Positions 10,001 to 21,764 of a stretch of DNA of 64,000 nucleotides are shown here, in pieces. A model generated the notes under the pieces. The model made no database searches. It was given only the letters and a program-made list of their open reading frames with translations, and was not told where the DNA came from. The stretch's first letter is position 1, and the number at the start of each line of letters is the position of its first letter. The stretch is from Eudorina sp. 2006-703-Eu-15 (lineage: Eukaryota > Chlorophyta > Chlorophyceae > Chlamydomonadales > Volvocaceae): NCBI GenBank assembly GCA_003117195.1, contig BDSI01000032.1:426145-490144 (forward strand). Direction: 5' to 3'. The position numbers were made by a program, and so were the translations under genes.

Positions 10001-13000
10001 GGGGGGGGCAGTGGGAGGGCCGCACCGTCACCCGCCTGCCGCTTCGCTCCCGATCTGGAGTGGTGCAGGGTATGATGTCAGCGCTTGTGCCAAGTAAGTG
10101 CACGTTAGGAACCTATTTCGGACACCTAGAGCACCGGGAATGGTGTCGATCGCGTTCTTGTGCCACCATATGCCGAGACTGCACTACCTCTGACCGGGAG
10201 CCTCTTGGCTGTGCGTTGGTCGGTCTGCTCCCCCGCAGACGGGAGGCCGCAGCATGCACCACGACCCGGGGCAGCCGGCCGGGGGCCACACTGGCGGCAA
10301 GGGACCGCGCGGCGGCGGCGGCGGCGGGGGCTCCGGCCTGGACGGCGGCGGCGGGGCGGAGCCCGGGGGCCACGGCAAGGTGCGCTACGCAGCCAGCCGG
10401 GCAGTTGCCCGCTGGCGGGCTGCGCGGGCGGCAAAGCGTCGGGGGCGTTGCTGAGGAGGTCAGGTCGTGGGCAGGCGCGGCTCGCTCAGATTTTTTTGGG
10501 AGAGCGCGGGGCGAGGGGTTGGCGCGGGCGGGGTCGGTGAGCCCTGTATGGCATTGCAGGGTCAATAGCGGTCGACCGATCCGCCCACACGTGTGGGGTT
10601 TTGTTATCCTGGATGGAGGGGGCCTTGATCGCCTGGCTTGGCGGCCGCGCTGTCCGCTGCTGTGCGACTCTGCTGCCGCAGCCGAGCGGGTCGTACGACA
10701 GCACCGGCTTCCACGCGAAGCGCCTCGAGTTCGACCCCGAGTACGACAACGATGCCGAATGCATCGTGGCGGACATGGAGTTCAACGAGTTCGACAGTCC
10801 GGCGGACGTACAGCAGAAGCTGCAGATGCTTATGCTGTACAACAGGTGGGCGCGGTCCGCTGCAGGGGCCCGTGTCAGCGCGGACGGGGCTCACCTGCCC
10901 AGCCTTTGGGGGTCCATTGTCGTGCAAACGGCTGCACCCTGTGGTATCACCGTATGAGGACTTCCCTCGTCAATGTTACGACATGTAAAAGGTTCATGGA
11001 TTCCAAATCGTCTCCCCACCAACACCACACACGCCTGACACACCCAACCCAACACCCACAGACGCCTGGACGAGCGCGAGCGGCGGCGCACCTTCGTGTT
11101 GGAGCGCGGCCTGCTCAACACCCGGGCTTCGCAGGTGCTGGAGAGGCGGCGCAACACGCAGGAGAAGGACGTGTACGCGCGGATGCGGGTGTTTGCGCGC
11201 TACCAGGTGCGCGGGGCGGCGCACCCAACCCCCAAACGGGAACCCGGTTCGCCCGCCCGCATGCGAAAGAAAGGACAGTGCGACCGCGTGCTTGGGACCC
11301 TAGCGCTCACCCAATCTCAAGGGCCTGTGTGTTGACACCTGTGTGTGTAAAAGAGAACTGAGCCGCGACACCTGTGTGTGTGTGTCCCCACCCCCCCGCC
11401 GCTCCATAGCCCCAGGCGGTTCACGACGAGCTGGTGGAGGGGCTGCTGCTGGAGGCTCGCATGCGCACCCGCATCGCGGAGCTGAGGGAGTACCGCCGCA
11501 ACGGCATCCGGACCTTTGTGGACGCCGAGGTGGGTAGCGAGGGGGGTAGGGAGAGCGAAGAATGGAAATGACCCAAAACAATAACCAGTCTCGAGGGTAA
11601 CAGTCATCGGCTTGAGCAGCTGTATGTAACTTGTGTGTGTGTTTGCGCCAGGGGCTACACCAGGGTTGGGGAGTGGGCGGGGTGGGGCGCAGGGCAGGGC
11701 AGGCGGCCGTGGGCAATTTTAGGGACCGCCTGCATCGGGGTGCTTTTACGGCCAAGAGCCGGGCAGGTGAGGGCGAATGCCTTTTTCCAGTCTCGTGAGC
11801 TTCGGGAGTAATGGGAATGGGCGAGAAGGAAGGCTACGAGGGGGGCCTTTACTGAGTGGGTGTTCAACGGAAGTTTGGCGGGATGCGGTGGTGGCGGCGC
11901 CGACGGCCGCGGAACCTGCCAGATTGACCACGAGATGCTTCTGTGCAGGGGGGGCCCGGGGCGTAGGGAGGGCGGGGCGGCAACATGGCGGCAGTCGGTT
12001 GCGTGCAGCTGCCGTAGGCTGCGTTTTGGTGCCCAGCGTCATGACCAGCCGTGTCGTTGTTGCAGGTGTACGACACCGAGAAGCGGCGGCAAAAGGCAGC
12101 AGCGGACGCCGCGCTTGCGGCAGCAAACGCGGTGCATGGGCAGCCGTACGGCGGGCCAGGGCGGGGCGCCGGGAAGGCACGAGCGGCCGCGGCGGCCGCC
12201 GCCGCGGCTGCGGCCGCCGCGGGCGGGGCCCTGATACCGCAGGGCTATGGCGCGGGCCTGGGGGAGGACGGCCTTCCGTTGGCGCTGGCCGGGCCGCCGG
12301 GAGCGACGGGTGTGGGTGCAGCGGCAGCTGCGGCGGCCGCCAGCAGCGCGTCGTCCTTCGAAGCGGCTCGACCCGCGGCGTCAGGTGGGAGGCTGCTAGA
12401 ACCCTTGCTTACCGCGAGGCGTTGAGGTGGGGTCCACAAAGCCCCGATAGCTACCACCAGTTTGCGTGTTTGCCTCTTGACGTTTCGTGGTTCCGATGGC
12501 AATGTGGGGTTCTGGGGGGGTCAGGCAACGGGTCTGGCGTCAGGCTCACTGACCCGCCACCCAAGTTGTGCCACGCACCCATCCTGTTATTCCCCGCCAC
12601 GCAGCCACACCCCCGCATCTCGTCCACGTCCCCGCGGTGCGCTCCCTGCCTGGTCCCACAAATTGAATCAATGAATGAACGCTACAGCGGTACAGTTACC
12701 AACTGTGATTCCTGGGCTGCCTGGTGTCCCTCCCCGAACACAAAACCTCAACCCCAACCTCGAACGCAACGCAACCTCGACCGCAGTGCCCATGGGTCGC
12801 GGCGCCAACGCGGCTCTGGGGCTGTGGCGCGCCAAGCGGGGGGTGCCGCTGGACATCACGTGCATGCCCGGGGTGGAGCTGCTGGGCAGCCGGGAGCGGG
12901 AGCTGTGTGCGGCGCAGCGGCTGCTGCCCTGCCACTACCTGGCGCTCAAGGACATCCTGCTGAGGGACTGCGAGAAGAACGGCGCGGTCACCAAGGCGGA

Positions 13001-13586
13001 GGTATGGGTGGATGGGTGCGCGGGTGGGTAGGTGGGGTGGTTCAAGTGAAAACAGCTCGAGACACAGCGGAGGTTGGTGGGTGGGTGGGTGGGTGCATGC
13101 GGGAGGATGTACAGGTTCTTTGCATTCCTTAATGCGTGCTTCATACCTGCTGGCCGTCACACATACCTCTCCCGTCCCACGCAATGCAAACCCCCATACC
13201 TCGCGTTTCTTCCCCCCTTTGGCGTCTTGGCGCCTTCCCTTGGCGCCTTCCCCCCCTTTACCACTGGTAAATTTCCAGTGTCCTACAACCCCCCCCCACC
13301 CCACCCCGTGCCCCTTGTTGATCCTGCCGCCTCAACCCCAAAGGCCCGCACCTTCTTCCGGCTGGACCCCGCCCGTTCGGTGCGCATCTACGAGCTGCTG
13401 GTGGCGTGCGGCTGGATCAAGAGCAGCGGCCCGGGCAAAGGCGGCGGCGCGGGTGGCGCGGCGCGGGCCATCACGGCGGGCGGCGACACGGAGGGTGAGG
13501 CCTCCCTCGGCCCTGCACCACAGGGCGCACCAGACACCAGCAAACTGCAGCCTCGACGAAGGCAGGCGCCGCACATCACCGTGTGA
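7006..13586 (+). CDS. ADA2: Transcriptional adaptor ADA2 (SAGA-type histone acetyltransferase subunit)
   Basis: Fourteen exons, 721 residues: 7006-7163, 7246-7352, 7844-7929, 8187-8229, 8770-8903, 9207-9357, 9744-9889, 10239-10379, 10682-10845, 11062-11206, 11416-11529, 12066-12384, 12787-13001, 13344-13586. Phases agree throughout. Order: a basic N-terminus (GKRRKLRDG); a ZZ zinc finger (CNYCQKDI, IKCAECKDFDLCLECFSVG, HKNTHDY); a SANT/Myb domain (ADEEILLLEAIDQYGLGNW to AQCREHYYAVYI); the ADA2 core (LEFDPEYDNDAECIVADMEF, LDERERRRTFVLERGLL); an Ala/Gly-rich linker; and a C-terminal SWIRM domain (LPCHYLALKDILLRDCEKNG, ARTFFRLDPARSVRIYELLV). ADA2 couples GCN5 acetyltransferase to activators in the nucleus. 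The intron at 7353-7843 is GC-AG. The start is the first ATG of the open frame; a short upstream exon is possible. The stop at 13584-13586 assumes no splice at the GGTGAGG near 13494. Confidence 0.92.
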
Positions 13587-16487
13587 GGGGCGTCGCACGG
13601 AAAGGCGCCCTGTTCCCGTGTGGTTACGCTGTCGAGATACGCTGTTGGCACCCGGGGCGAGCTGGTGAAGTGCCCATTGACGCAGTGCTGACAGCTGCGT
13701 CCGCTACATCCCGACAAGAAGGCCTGCATGCGGGTGACAGGGTGGTGGTGGTGGTGTGCCGGCATACCACGCGGCCGACCGGGCGCCGTGTGGGATCCAC
13801 GACATCCAGCAGCGACGCCGTCGGCTAGGCTATCTCACCGCGGTCCCCCCCTTTTGCGCCGCGGCCATGCATTTGCCGCCCTCAGTTGCGACGGGCTACC
13901 CGCCCGCCTTCCCCCGGTGGCAGGGACTTGGAATTTGCACCCCCTGATGACTGCATGTGACTTTGGGTGCCCTGGCTACCGGACACCGGCCTTGCACTTG
14001 TGGTGGCTCTCCCTAACTCTGCTCGCCCTCGTGCCAACTTGACGCGTGTGTCGGAGCGACAGGTGAGGAGATGGACGATCCGGCGGACTACGCATGAGGG
14101 AGGGGGCCGCCGCCGTGCTGGCGGGACGGAGGGCAGCGACGGTCAAAAGAGTACCCGCCGGTGGTGGCGGTGTGGGGACGGCCGAGAGGCCCTTCCCTGG
14201 AAGACCCGCCCACGGGTCCCTCAGCTTCGACACCCGGAAGGGGACCGAGCCGCTGTGGTGGGTCCCCCCCGGTGCCGTCGGGCAGCGATCCAGCAGCGAT
14301 CCAGCGGTGGAGGTGGCGCCATCGACGCCGAGTCCTTTCACGTGTCAGCGGGGTGCGATCATTGCCGCCCACGCGGTGAGGTGCCCGCGGCGATGTGGGT
14401 GCCGTGACTCGAGGAATGCTCGTACGGCACCAGGGACGAAGGAGGGGGGCCGAGGCGCTGGGGGCCTTGAGAGGGGGACCGCGTGCTGGTGCTGCTGCTA
14501 GTGGTGGTGGTGCGCTCCTATGCGACGACCAGCGATTCTGGAGGTGCACGAGGGACGGGGCTGTGGGGTTGCGGGCTGGCGCTCGTCGTCCGGGGAGGAG
14601 TAAGGGCGTGTGATTGGAGAGCAGTACGGCAGGTGACGTCACGGGCCGTGATGGGTCCGTGTGTGCAGAGGCGGCCTGCGACGTTGGCGGCAAGTTTACC
14701 GTGCATTGGGCGTCGGGCCGCACATGCGCCGGACCCAAGGCGCCGCGGCTCGCTGTGGCTCAGCCCGGCTGTAACTCGGCAACCCTTCAATGCGCAGCTC
14801 CGAAAGCAATCATCCGCAAGTTGAGGCGCGAGAGTAACGAGCAGCACTGCAAGCAGGAAGGCGTTGTCACCCCGTTTGGCACAGCGCGACCATGCTGGAT
14901 GCCAAAGATGTGCTGACATGTCCTGCAGCGTCAATATGTCCATTGTCAATATGGCTTTGTTAACCTTGTTAACTCTTAGGAGGCGCCGCCCCGATCGTAC
15001 ATGATGGCTGCTGCTGATCGATGTGACTCTGTACACGAACCGCGCGCCTCCACCTCTCTTGAGGCCACCCCCCTTAGGCCCCTGAGACGCAAACCCGCGC
15101 GCTGCATGCGTCCATGAGCAGCAGCTGTCGTACGGGTGCGGTCAGGCTGTGGACACCACCGCGCACCGCCTATCCGGGCCTGGCGCATGTCACGTTACCG
15201 CTTTGCTGCAGGGGCAGTGACCACCTGCGTTTAAATGGTATGCGCTGCAACGTCGTCCCCTAGTACCTGGACGCAGTGACCGGTTGTTACATTGGCATGT
15301 CGCCGTCGCCAGCTCCGCACCGGGGGCCAGGGATGTACGTACGCCAACAACAGTCATCAACGGCCCTGCCTAACGAGCTTCAGTCATCTACCTAGTCATC
15401 ACATATATCTGGGTCCTGCAGCAATCTCTTCGGTCTCTTCGGTCAGTCGTATCTAGGAACGTAGCTAATCTCGCAGAGGCGCTCCCTCTCTCCCTCGTCT
15501 CGTGGCCACCTTGTCACTATAATCCACAACCGGGTGGGTGCAACACCTGCCAAACAACACCCCAAGCCCGAAACCTACATCCACCGCAATTCCGAGCAGC
15601 ACAGCTTCGCCAACGGACCCGGCGGACCGCCGCAAAACGCCACGATCGTCGAGGGCATTGCAGGTTCAATGCAAAAGAATAAAGTTTTGAGTAGAATCCC
15701 AAAGCGGCGTGCGTCAAACACGTATAGGGGGCTATCGCTGTGCACCATCAATAAATGCGTGCAGCTGGGGTTCCGCGCAAAGAGAAAAAGCAGGTGGATC
15801 ACGAAGCGTCCTCTGCCACATCATCATCTGTAAGCCGCAATCACACATTTGTACAAACAACACCACACGCTGACCGCGCTGTCGCTTTTTCGTCCGGGGT
15901 AGGTGACGCATGCAGCCATGCAGGCCCTCTCACCGAGCGCAATACGCGCCCCGATGCATCACGAGACCTCCCTCCACGTCTCCCTTTGCTAGTGCCACCC
16001 CCATGCGGCCGACAACAAAGGCACATACCGTGCCCCGGGATCAACCCCCCTCAGTTGCCCCGACCCACCACAGTGCAACCCAAGCAGCTCGCTTCCACAT
16101 TTGTTCGTATGTGTTAACCCGGCTCTCAACCGGTTCGGTTATTGGTTGGTTTCCCAAACGTCCCAACTACCGCAACTGCTCACGCGAAGATGGGTTTCGT
16201 TTGCCACATCCGTACATACTGTTGACGTACGAGATGTACCTTTATTCGTTCCACGGCGTGGTTGGCAAGACCCCATCGAGCGTCGACCCAACAACGAACA
16301 CCGACCGGGGCAATGCTGCGCGCCACCCGAGGCCCAACCCGCAGCGATGCACCCCATTTCCGACGCCCGACGATGTGCACCCTGCGCCTCATGCACCCTC
16401 GCGCATGACCCACATCAAATCCGTCCCGCCCAACAACCCCATATCCCGCTCTCAACCACCTTGCTCTGCGCTAAGCTCCACGCCTCA
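13587..16487. other. Convergent intergenic region with ADA2 3' UTR and P4H 3' UTR
   Basis: About 2.9 kb between two genes that converge on it. No exon chain with family similarity was found. TGTAA poly(A)-type signals occur at 14770-14774 and 15829-15833 on the plus strand. The (TGG)n tract near 13739-13757 resembles one in ADA2 intron 7353-7843. A 99-residue open frame at 15534-15833 is listed separately. The rest is mixed GC-rich sequence without clear structure. Confidence 0.6.
15534..15833 (+). other. Unassigned open frame ending at a TGTAA signal
   Basis: A 99-codon frame opening with GTG rather than ATG and ending at TAA inside a TGTAA. It includes the well-formed stretch HRNSEQHSFANGPGGPPQNA, but the second half is lysine/arginine-rich without GC3 bias. 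It could be a terminal exon of an unrecognised gene or chance. I recognise no family. Confidence 0.2.
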
Positions 16488-18383
16488 TCATATCCGCCCC
16501 AGGCTGCGCCGGCTGCCCGAGTTGGCCTTCTTCCACTGGTCCTGGGTGCCCTCCGCGCCCGTGTCCAGTACCAGGTCGCAGCGCTTGCAGCTCGCCACGC
16601 ACTTGCCGGGGCGCGCGCGGCTGCCCACCATGAAGGTCGGGTTGCGCTCGCACTCGCCGCTGTCCGCCCACTCCGGGCACATCTCGTCGCTGTCGTCGCA
16701 GCCGGGCGGGAAGTCGGCCTTGACCTTGGGCTGCGGGTGCTGCTCGATAAGCTCCGGGCGCTCGTTGCCCATGGCGTAGTGACCCACATGGATCCACTTG
16801 GCGGCCGACCACTTGACGCCCTTGATGACGGGGCAGGCGGTGTGGAGGGAGCGCCGCTCCAGCTCGCCCGTGGGCTTGATGGAGTGGAAGAGGATGGCGG
16901 TGCCCTTCTTGGGCTTGGCGGCCAGGTGGTAGCGGGCGCACTCGGAGAAGCCGACGTTCTCGCCGCCGGGGGCCGCAACGTTGGGGAACACGGTCTCGCC
17001 ACCCTCCTGTGGAGGGCAGGGATGAGGGAAACGCGAACGGAAAACTGGTGAGACGGTACGGCATTCACGTATACGGACGGTCCGACCAAATCAAAATCCC
17101 TGGAGGGATTGAAGTATCCCCTCCTTGCGATTCGCAAATCGCGGCGAATTACTACTGGAGGGCGTTTGCCGATCTATGCACCTAAAAGTTAACTATCAGC
17201 CCGCCCTGCCGTCGCACAGCCGGAACGCCCCGAGCCAAGCCAACGCTCCAATCCCCTCCTCTCTCCTCCCGACGCACCTCAGTGTCCACCAGGTACATGA
17301 GCACGGTCGCGTAACGGTTGCCACCGTTGGTGATGCCGTCCTTGTGGAAGAAATAGTCCCACTGTGGAATTGGAAAATGGGGGAAGGAGTTGGGTTAGGA
17401 CGGCTGAGGAGGATGCTCGGGTGGGTCGACAAACCCAAAAACACAGAGTTCACAAATACAATTGACGTGACAGCCTCTCGAAAAGGAGTGCACGCGGGGG
17501 AGATAGCTGCAATTTATGAACCTGGTGCAACTTACGTGAGCATCGTACTTCTGGTCCTTCTGATAGCGCAGAACCTGGAGGCCCTCGCCGTTGCCCACAG
17601 GCATCAACGTCCAGGCGGCAATGCGCTGCTCAATTCGGTTGACGATTTCGTCCTCGCTGCGGTCCAAAAACACGCCGAATGATGTGCGGATGTTCGACGT
17701 CTCGCTGCCGCCATCAGTGGCCACGACGCCAGAACGTTCGAGACGCCGCTCGGAAACCTTAACGATGTGGTCAGCCTCCTCTGTTAGGCCAACACAGGGG
17801 AGGACGGAGAAGGGTGGGCAAGCCCAGAGTCAGACCCAGTAAGCAAGAGCACAATCAGACGCGAGACACGCTGAGATGACGTGAAGGCACGTACTTGCAA
17901 ACGAGCAGAAACCCATTGAATTCCGCAGGACAAGGACATCCCCGACCACGGTCACCGGCACCAACTTTGCGGCCGTGACGGGAGTGGGGGCCGTCAAACA
18001 ACCCACCGTCTGTGAGGAAGTGCTCATAGAGGAAAATCCTAGCGTCAGCGTCCAAAACCTGTGACCGGGAGAGGTTGCAATTAGTTCCGAAGGTACTCCG
18101 CAATGTCGACATGTGCACCTGGCCGCCTATTCGGCACTGACCTTCATGCGGCTGTCCCGCATCGCCAAGACATCTGGCTGAACAAGATCAGGTTTGAAGT
18201 CCGTTCCCATCCAGCCTGAAGATTCGGGGAAGGGGGGTGCGTTTAATAAACTGAGCACATCCAGGCCAAAAAGCCATAATGCGCACCTGGCAAGATATCC
18301 TCATCCGTGCGCGGGTCACGCTGTGCTGCATGCGCACAGTAACAAAACGCAAGAGCCAAGACTGCGACGACAACCGCTCTCAT
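16488..18383 (-). CDS. Secreted prolyl 4-hydroxylase with C-terminal ShKT domain
   Basis: Six exons, 356 residues: 18287-18383, 18142-18215, 18007-18058, 17536-17780, 17278-17361, 16488-17006; all junctions are GT-AG and in phase. Residues 1-20 (MRAVVVAVLALAFCYCAHAA) are a signal peptide or signal anchor. The 2-oxoglutarate/Fe(II) dioxygenase fold follows. Iron ligands are H156 and D158 (HWD) and H239 (SLHTACP), and the 2-oxoglutarate lysine is K249 (GVKW), ten residues on, which is the P4H spacing. RYATVLMYLVDTEEGGETVF is the family signature. Residues about 275-320 form a six-cysteine ShK-toxin-like domain (ShKT), a domain name; nothing suggests toxicity. Such enzymes hydroxylate proline in wall and ECM glycoproteins (extensins, pherophorins) in the ER/Golgi, permitting O-arabinosylation. 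The start is fixed by the signal peptide. Confidence 0.93.
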
Positions 18384-18493
18384 GGTTGAAGCTTGTTACA
18401 ATTTTAAACAATAGAATTAACAACGACACAACACCTTTGGCTTAATGTGTGAATAACGGATAAGCTCTTGTCAATAATTGGGGTGTTGAGCCC

Positions 18494-18501
18494 TATATAT
18501 A
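18494..18501 (-). promoter_or_regulatory. TATA box of the prolyl 4-hydroxylase gene
   Basis: TATATATA on the minus strand, about 110 bp upstream of the start codon at 18383, in a locally AT-rich stretch. A 7-bp inverted repeat (GCCGTTG/CAACGGC, 18509-18524) lies just upstream of it. Confidence 0.5.
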
Positions 18502-19114
18502 CACTGTTGCCGTTGTGCAACGGCTTACGTCACGGTACAAATGGTACCAATGAGCCTGACAGGAAAGTGTCTGCAACCCAAACGCTTCTGGGATGCGGTT
18601 GTCATTGTGACACGTTTTGTTTTTAATTAAACTTTTTCAGAGCTGGGTGTTCTCCTTTTCGAGCAGTCCGGTACGCTGTGAGGTACCACAGGTACCACTT
18701 CGACGTCCCCAGGCGAAGGCTGTTGATCAATTGACGGGCACTTAGATACTCAATTATAATCGGGATGTAATTGTTGATGCATGTTTGGTTTTTCGGCAGT
18801 CGCAACACAAGACAACCGCTGTTCCGTGACGCTTCCGACACTCTCACTCTTGGTTTCAATTCATCTATCTAAACAATGGAAACGCTTCTATGTACATAAC
18901 CTTGCTCTGATACCATCATCCACGTAAGGTTGAAGGGATTACCTAACTTTGGGTTCGCCACAGTTAGTAAGTGAACGGGTTGCGGACCGGAACCAACGTG
19001 TGGCCGCGGACAGGTTTCCTTGGGCGTCACAAACACGGCAGGAGGATCAGCAAAATTGGGCTTACAGAGTTGCTGTGCCTTGCCTTTGAACGCATGCGGC
19101 GGAGATAAGCCTCT

Positions 19115-19190
19115 GGAATTAACCGTCGCACGCCAACCGACCTGCGGCGGCGGAACTAACCGTCGCACGCCAACGACCTGCGGCGGCGGA
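19115..19190. repeat. Two-copy 37-bp direct repeat
   Basis: Tandem copies of GGAA(T/C)TAACCGTCGCACGC followed by CAA(C)CGACCTGCGGCGGC, differing by one substitution and one indel. Confidence 0.8.
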
Positions 19191-20362
19191 AGCGCGTAAG
19201 GAACAATCGAACTCACACGACCTGCAGATAACTCACAACACGACGATGCCGACGAACCAGGCATCGGCTAGGAAATACGTAAACCTCTATCGTGCATTCG
19301 TGTTGACAGTCTCGCTGGCCCAGTCCATGTGCCCACCTCTTGACGACCATGCATCGCTCACCGTGTTCGCAGGGGTGGTAATGGGCGACGGGGCTCAAAC
19401 GCAGCGGAGGCTCACACGGAGGCGGGTGGGGGTTCACCGCTTCGCCGCAGCGTTAGTGAGCGCTAGCTGCAGCCATCCGAGCGAGTCCGGTGGACAGCTC
19501 AGACAGCTCGACCCGTTGCACATAACCATTACAATTACCAGTTTACCACGCCCATGGCACTTGGCACACGGCCGAGGCGCGCTGGGTTTACGACAACCCG
19601 ACCCGCGGTTCAGGGCAGCGGGCCCAGAATAACCGTCGCCAAGACCGGACGCCTCCGCCGCCGGCCATGAGGCTCACAACGGATGGCCCGCGCTGCTGGG
19701 GCACCGAAACGAAACGTCGATTCCAGTCCGCCCCACAGCTTCATCATGCTCACGAACCATACGTCTTGACTTTATAGCTCCCCGTTGCGTGTGCGTAATA
19801 CGTTCAGCAAGAAACCCGCCCGAACCAAACCGGGCCGGTGTGTTAATCGGCGGGGCAGCAGGGCAGGAGTGCATGCGTGCTATGCCATGAGCGTGATAGA
19901 ACCCAACGGCTGCCCATATGCGGATATTATGCACACAAGACCCAGCCTGTAAAAGTGTGTATATGTCATATGTTATGATGCCGTACATAGTGCAACCTTT
20001 TAGTCCCCTCTACCAGCCGGCAACGTCCCGACCAGTGACCGCATCCGCCTCGACTTGACCTCGGCATCGATTCGACCGGAGTATAGAATATGATGTATGG
20101 CAACCAGCTCCAACGGCGTGAACCAGCCGAGCCAACCCCCGTGCACCCCCCAACCAAAACAACGACAACGACAACGAATCACTGGAGAGCCAACTACGAC
20201 AGGGCAACCTGGGCAAAGCGCACACAGGAGCACGCCGCACGCCCAGCATCGCACGTTTTGGTGTATTTGCAACGTCCCCCCATATGTGGTATCGTCCATA
20301 ATGGTGTCACAAATGCCGTATCATCATCTCGCCATGCCAGAGGCTACTGGACCATAGGAGCG

Positions 20363-20398
20363 CAGCCCCAGCCCCAGCCCCAGCCCCAGCCCCAGCCG
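20363..20398. repeat. CAGCCC hexanucleotide microsatellite
   Basis: Five to six units of CAGCCC in a row. Non-coding. Confidence 0.85.
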
Positions 20399-20983
20399 CC
20401 GCTTCCGCTTGACGTGCGAAAGGAACCCACCCACCCACCACCACCAACCCACCACCGCCCCAACGCATATGCACAAAACAACGAGTAGACACCTTTTATA
20501 CCCCAAGTGCTCGATCGCCAATCGACCTGCCAAGCGCAGGGCTCTATCCTAACCACACGCCACCCACCCGATCCTCCGGGCCCCAATCCAGCCAAAGGCG
20601 GCAAGTTCCGACAGGCCGATTGTCACCTGCCCTGTGCATCACCTCCCGGCTGCACACCCACCCACCCACCCACCCACATCGAAACCTTACCCTGAACACG
20701 CTTTTATCTGCCGTATCCCGTATCTTGGCATCGATCCATTGATCCTGCCTCCCAGCGCGACCCAGCTCCGTCCAATGCCCGACCGCCCCTCATCGCTGAG
20801 CAGCCCTCCGGCGGCGACTTGATACGGCGTGCAGGGCCATGGCAGGTGCATGGTCCACCAGATAAGAGATTGTGCGACACCCCTGGAGCATGCGTCCAAT
20901 CCAGTACATCCGGAGAAAAAAGGGAACAACATCCCGCCGGCTGTCCCGGCCGCCCGTCCTGGTGCGATGCCCACGGTCGTGGG

Positions 20984-20994
20984 TCCTCCTCCTC

Positions 20995-21025
<31 letters not shown>
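20984..21025. repeat. CCT/CTG trinucleotide tract
   Basis: (CCT)5 passing directly into (CTG)9. It would read as polyGln/polyGlu on the minus strand but has no supporting exon context. Confidence 0.8.
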
Positions 21026-21238
21026 GCCGCCTTCGCTGACCCAGCTTCACCTCTGGATGCTGGCTGGCTGGAGGGCCCTCCCAACCACTCCGTGCCCCGA
21101 CTCTGTGGACATCCTCCATCCCCGGCCATGTGCACCGAGCGCTGTGAGGGGGCTCCGGGGCTGTAGAGCCCACCTGCCTGCCCGCCCGGCCCCCGGGACC
21201 CCTCGCTGCAGAGCCCCCCGGCCTCCGGAGATGGCGAA

Positions 21239-21320
21239 ACACCACCACAGCCACCACCACCACAGCCACCACCACCACAGCCACCGCCACAGCCACCGCC
21301 ACCACCACCGCCACCGGTGT
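21239..21320. repeat. CCACCACAG-type microsatellite
   Basis: Interrupted repeats of CACCACCACAGC and CACCGCCAC units over about 80 bp in the 3' flank of the large minus-strand gene. Confidence 0.75.
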
Positions 21321-21764
21321 CTGTGTGTGTCCAAACCCCGCACAGCCGCCACGGACATCGCCCCTCCGGCCACCCCCGCACCGCACTGCAGCCGCCACCG
21401 CCCGTGCCCCTTTGCATCCTCCCCTTGCTCCCCCCTCCTCCTTTGCCTCCCTGGCCCTGCCCCCCGCTCCTGCCTGACACCCGGGTGCTCCTAATGTCTC
21501 AATCTCATTTCCATCGCCGTCCATGAGCCCTATAGGCCCATTGACACCCACCCTAATCCTGCCGGCCCGCCCCGTCCTCAGAGAATGCACACATGCACCC
21601 TAGCAATGTACCACCGCCCTACGCCACCATCAAGTGCCCTGCACTGCCATATGACACTGCCTGTTCTTGAAAAGAATCGTTTGCAGCCCGAGGATGCCCG
21701 GCCCTGTGGGATCCCTAGGTGCTCCAAGTCTGCCCTCCTCCGCCCCGCCTCCGCCTCCTCCTGC

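Larger units (their letters stand above)
18384..21764. other. Intergenic region between P4H gene and large low-complexity gene
   Basis: About 3.4 kb. It holds the P4H promoter and 5' UTR at its left and the 3' UTR of the 21765-26172 gene at its right. I see no coding exon with family similarity. The content is simple repeats (19115-19190, 20363-20398, 20984-21025, 21239-21320, CACC tract 20647-20677). Long frames at 20700-21590 are translations of CTG, CCT and CAC repeats. Confidence 0.55.

Noticed and set aside
9538..11361. 607-residue open frame on the plus strand
   Set aside because: It crosses many ADA2 exons and introns out of frame; the ADA2 exon chain with matching phases and domain order explains the region.
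20704..21590. Gln- and Val-rich minus-strand frames after the stop of the large gene
   Set aside because: They are translations of CTG, CCT and CAC microsatellites in the 3' flank, with no splice context joining them to the gene.
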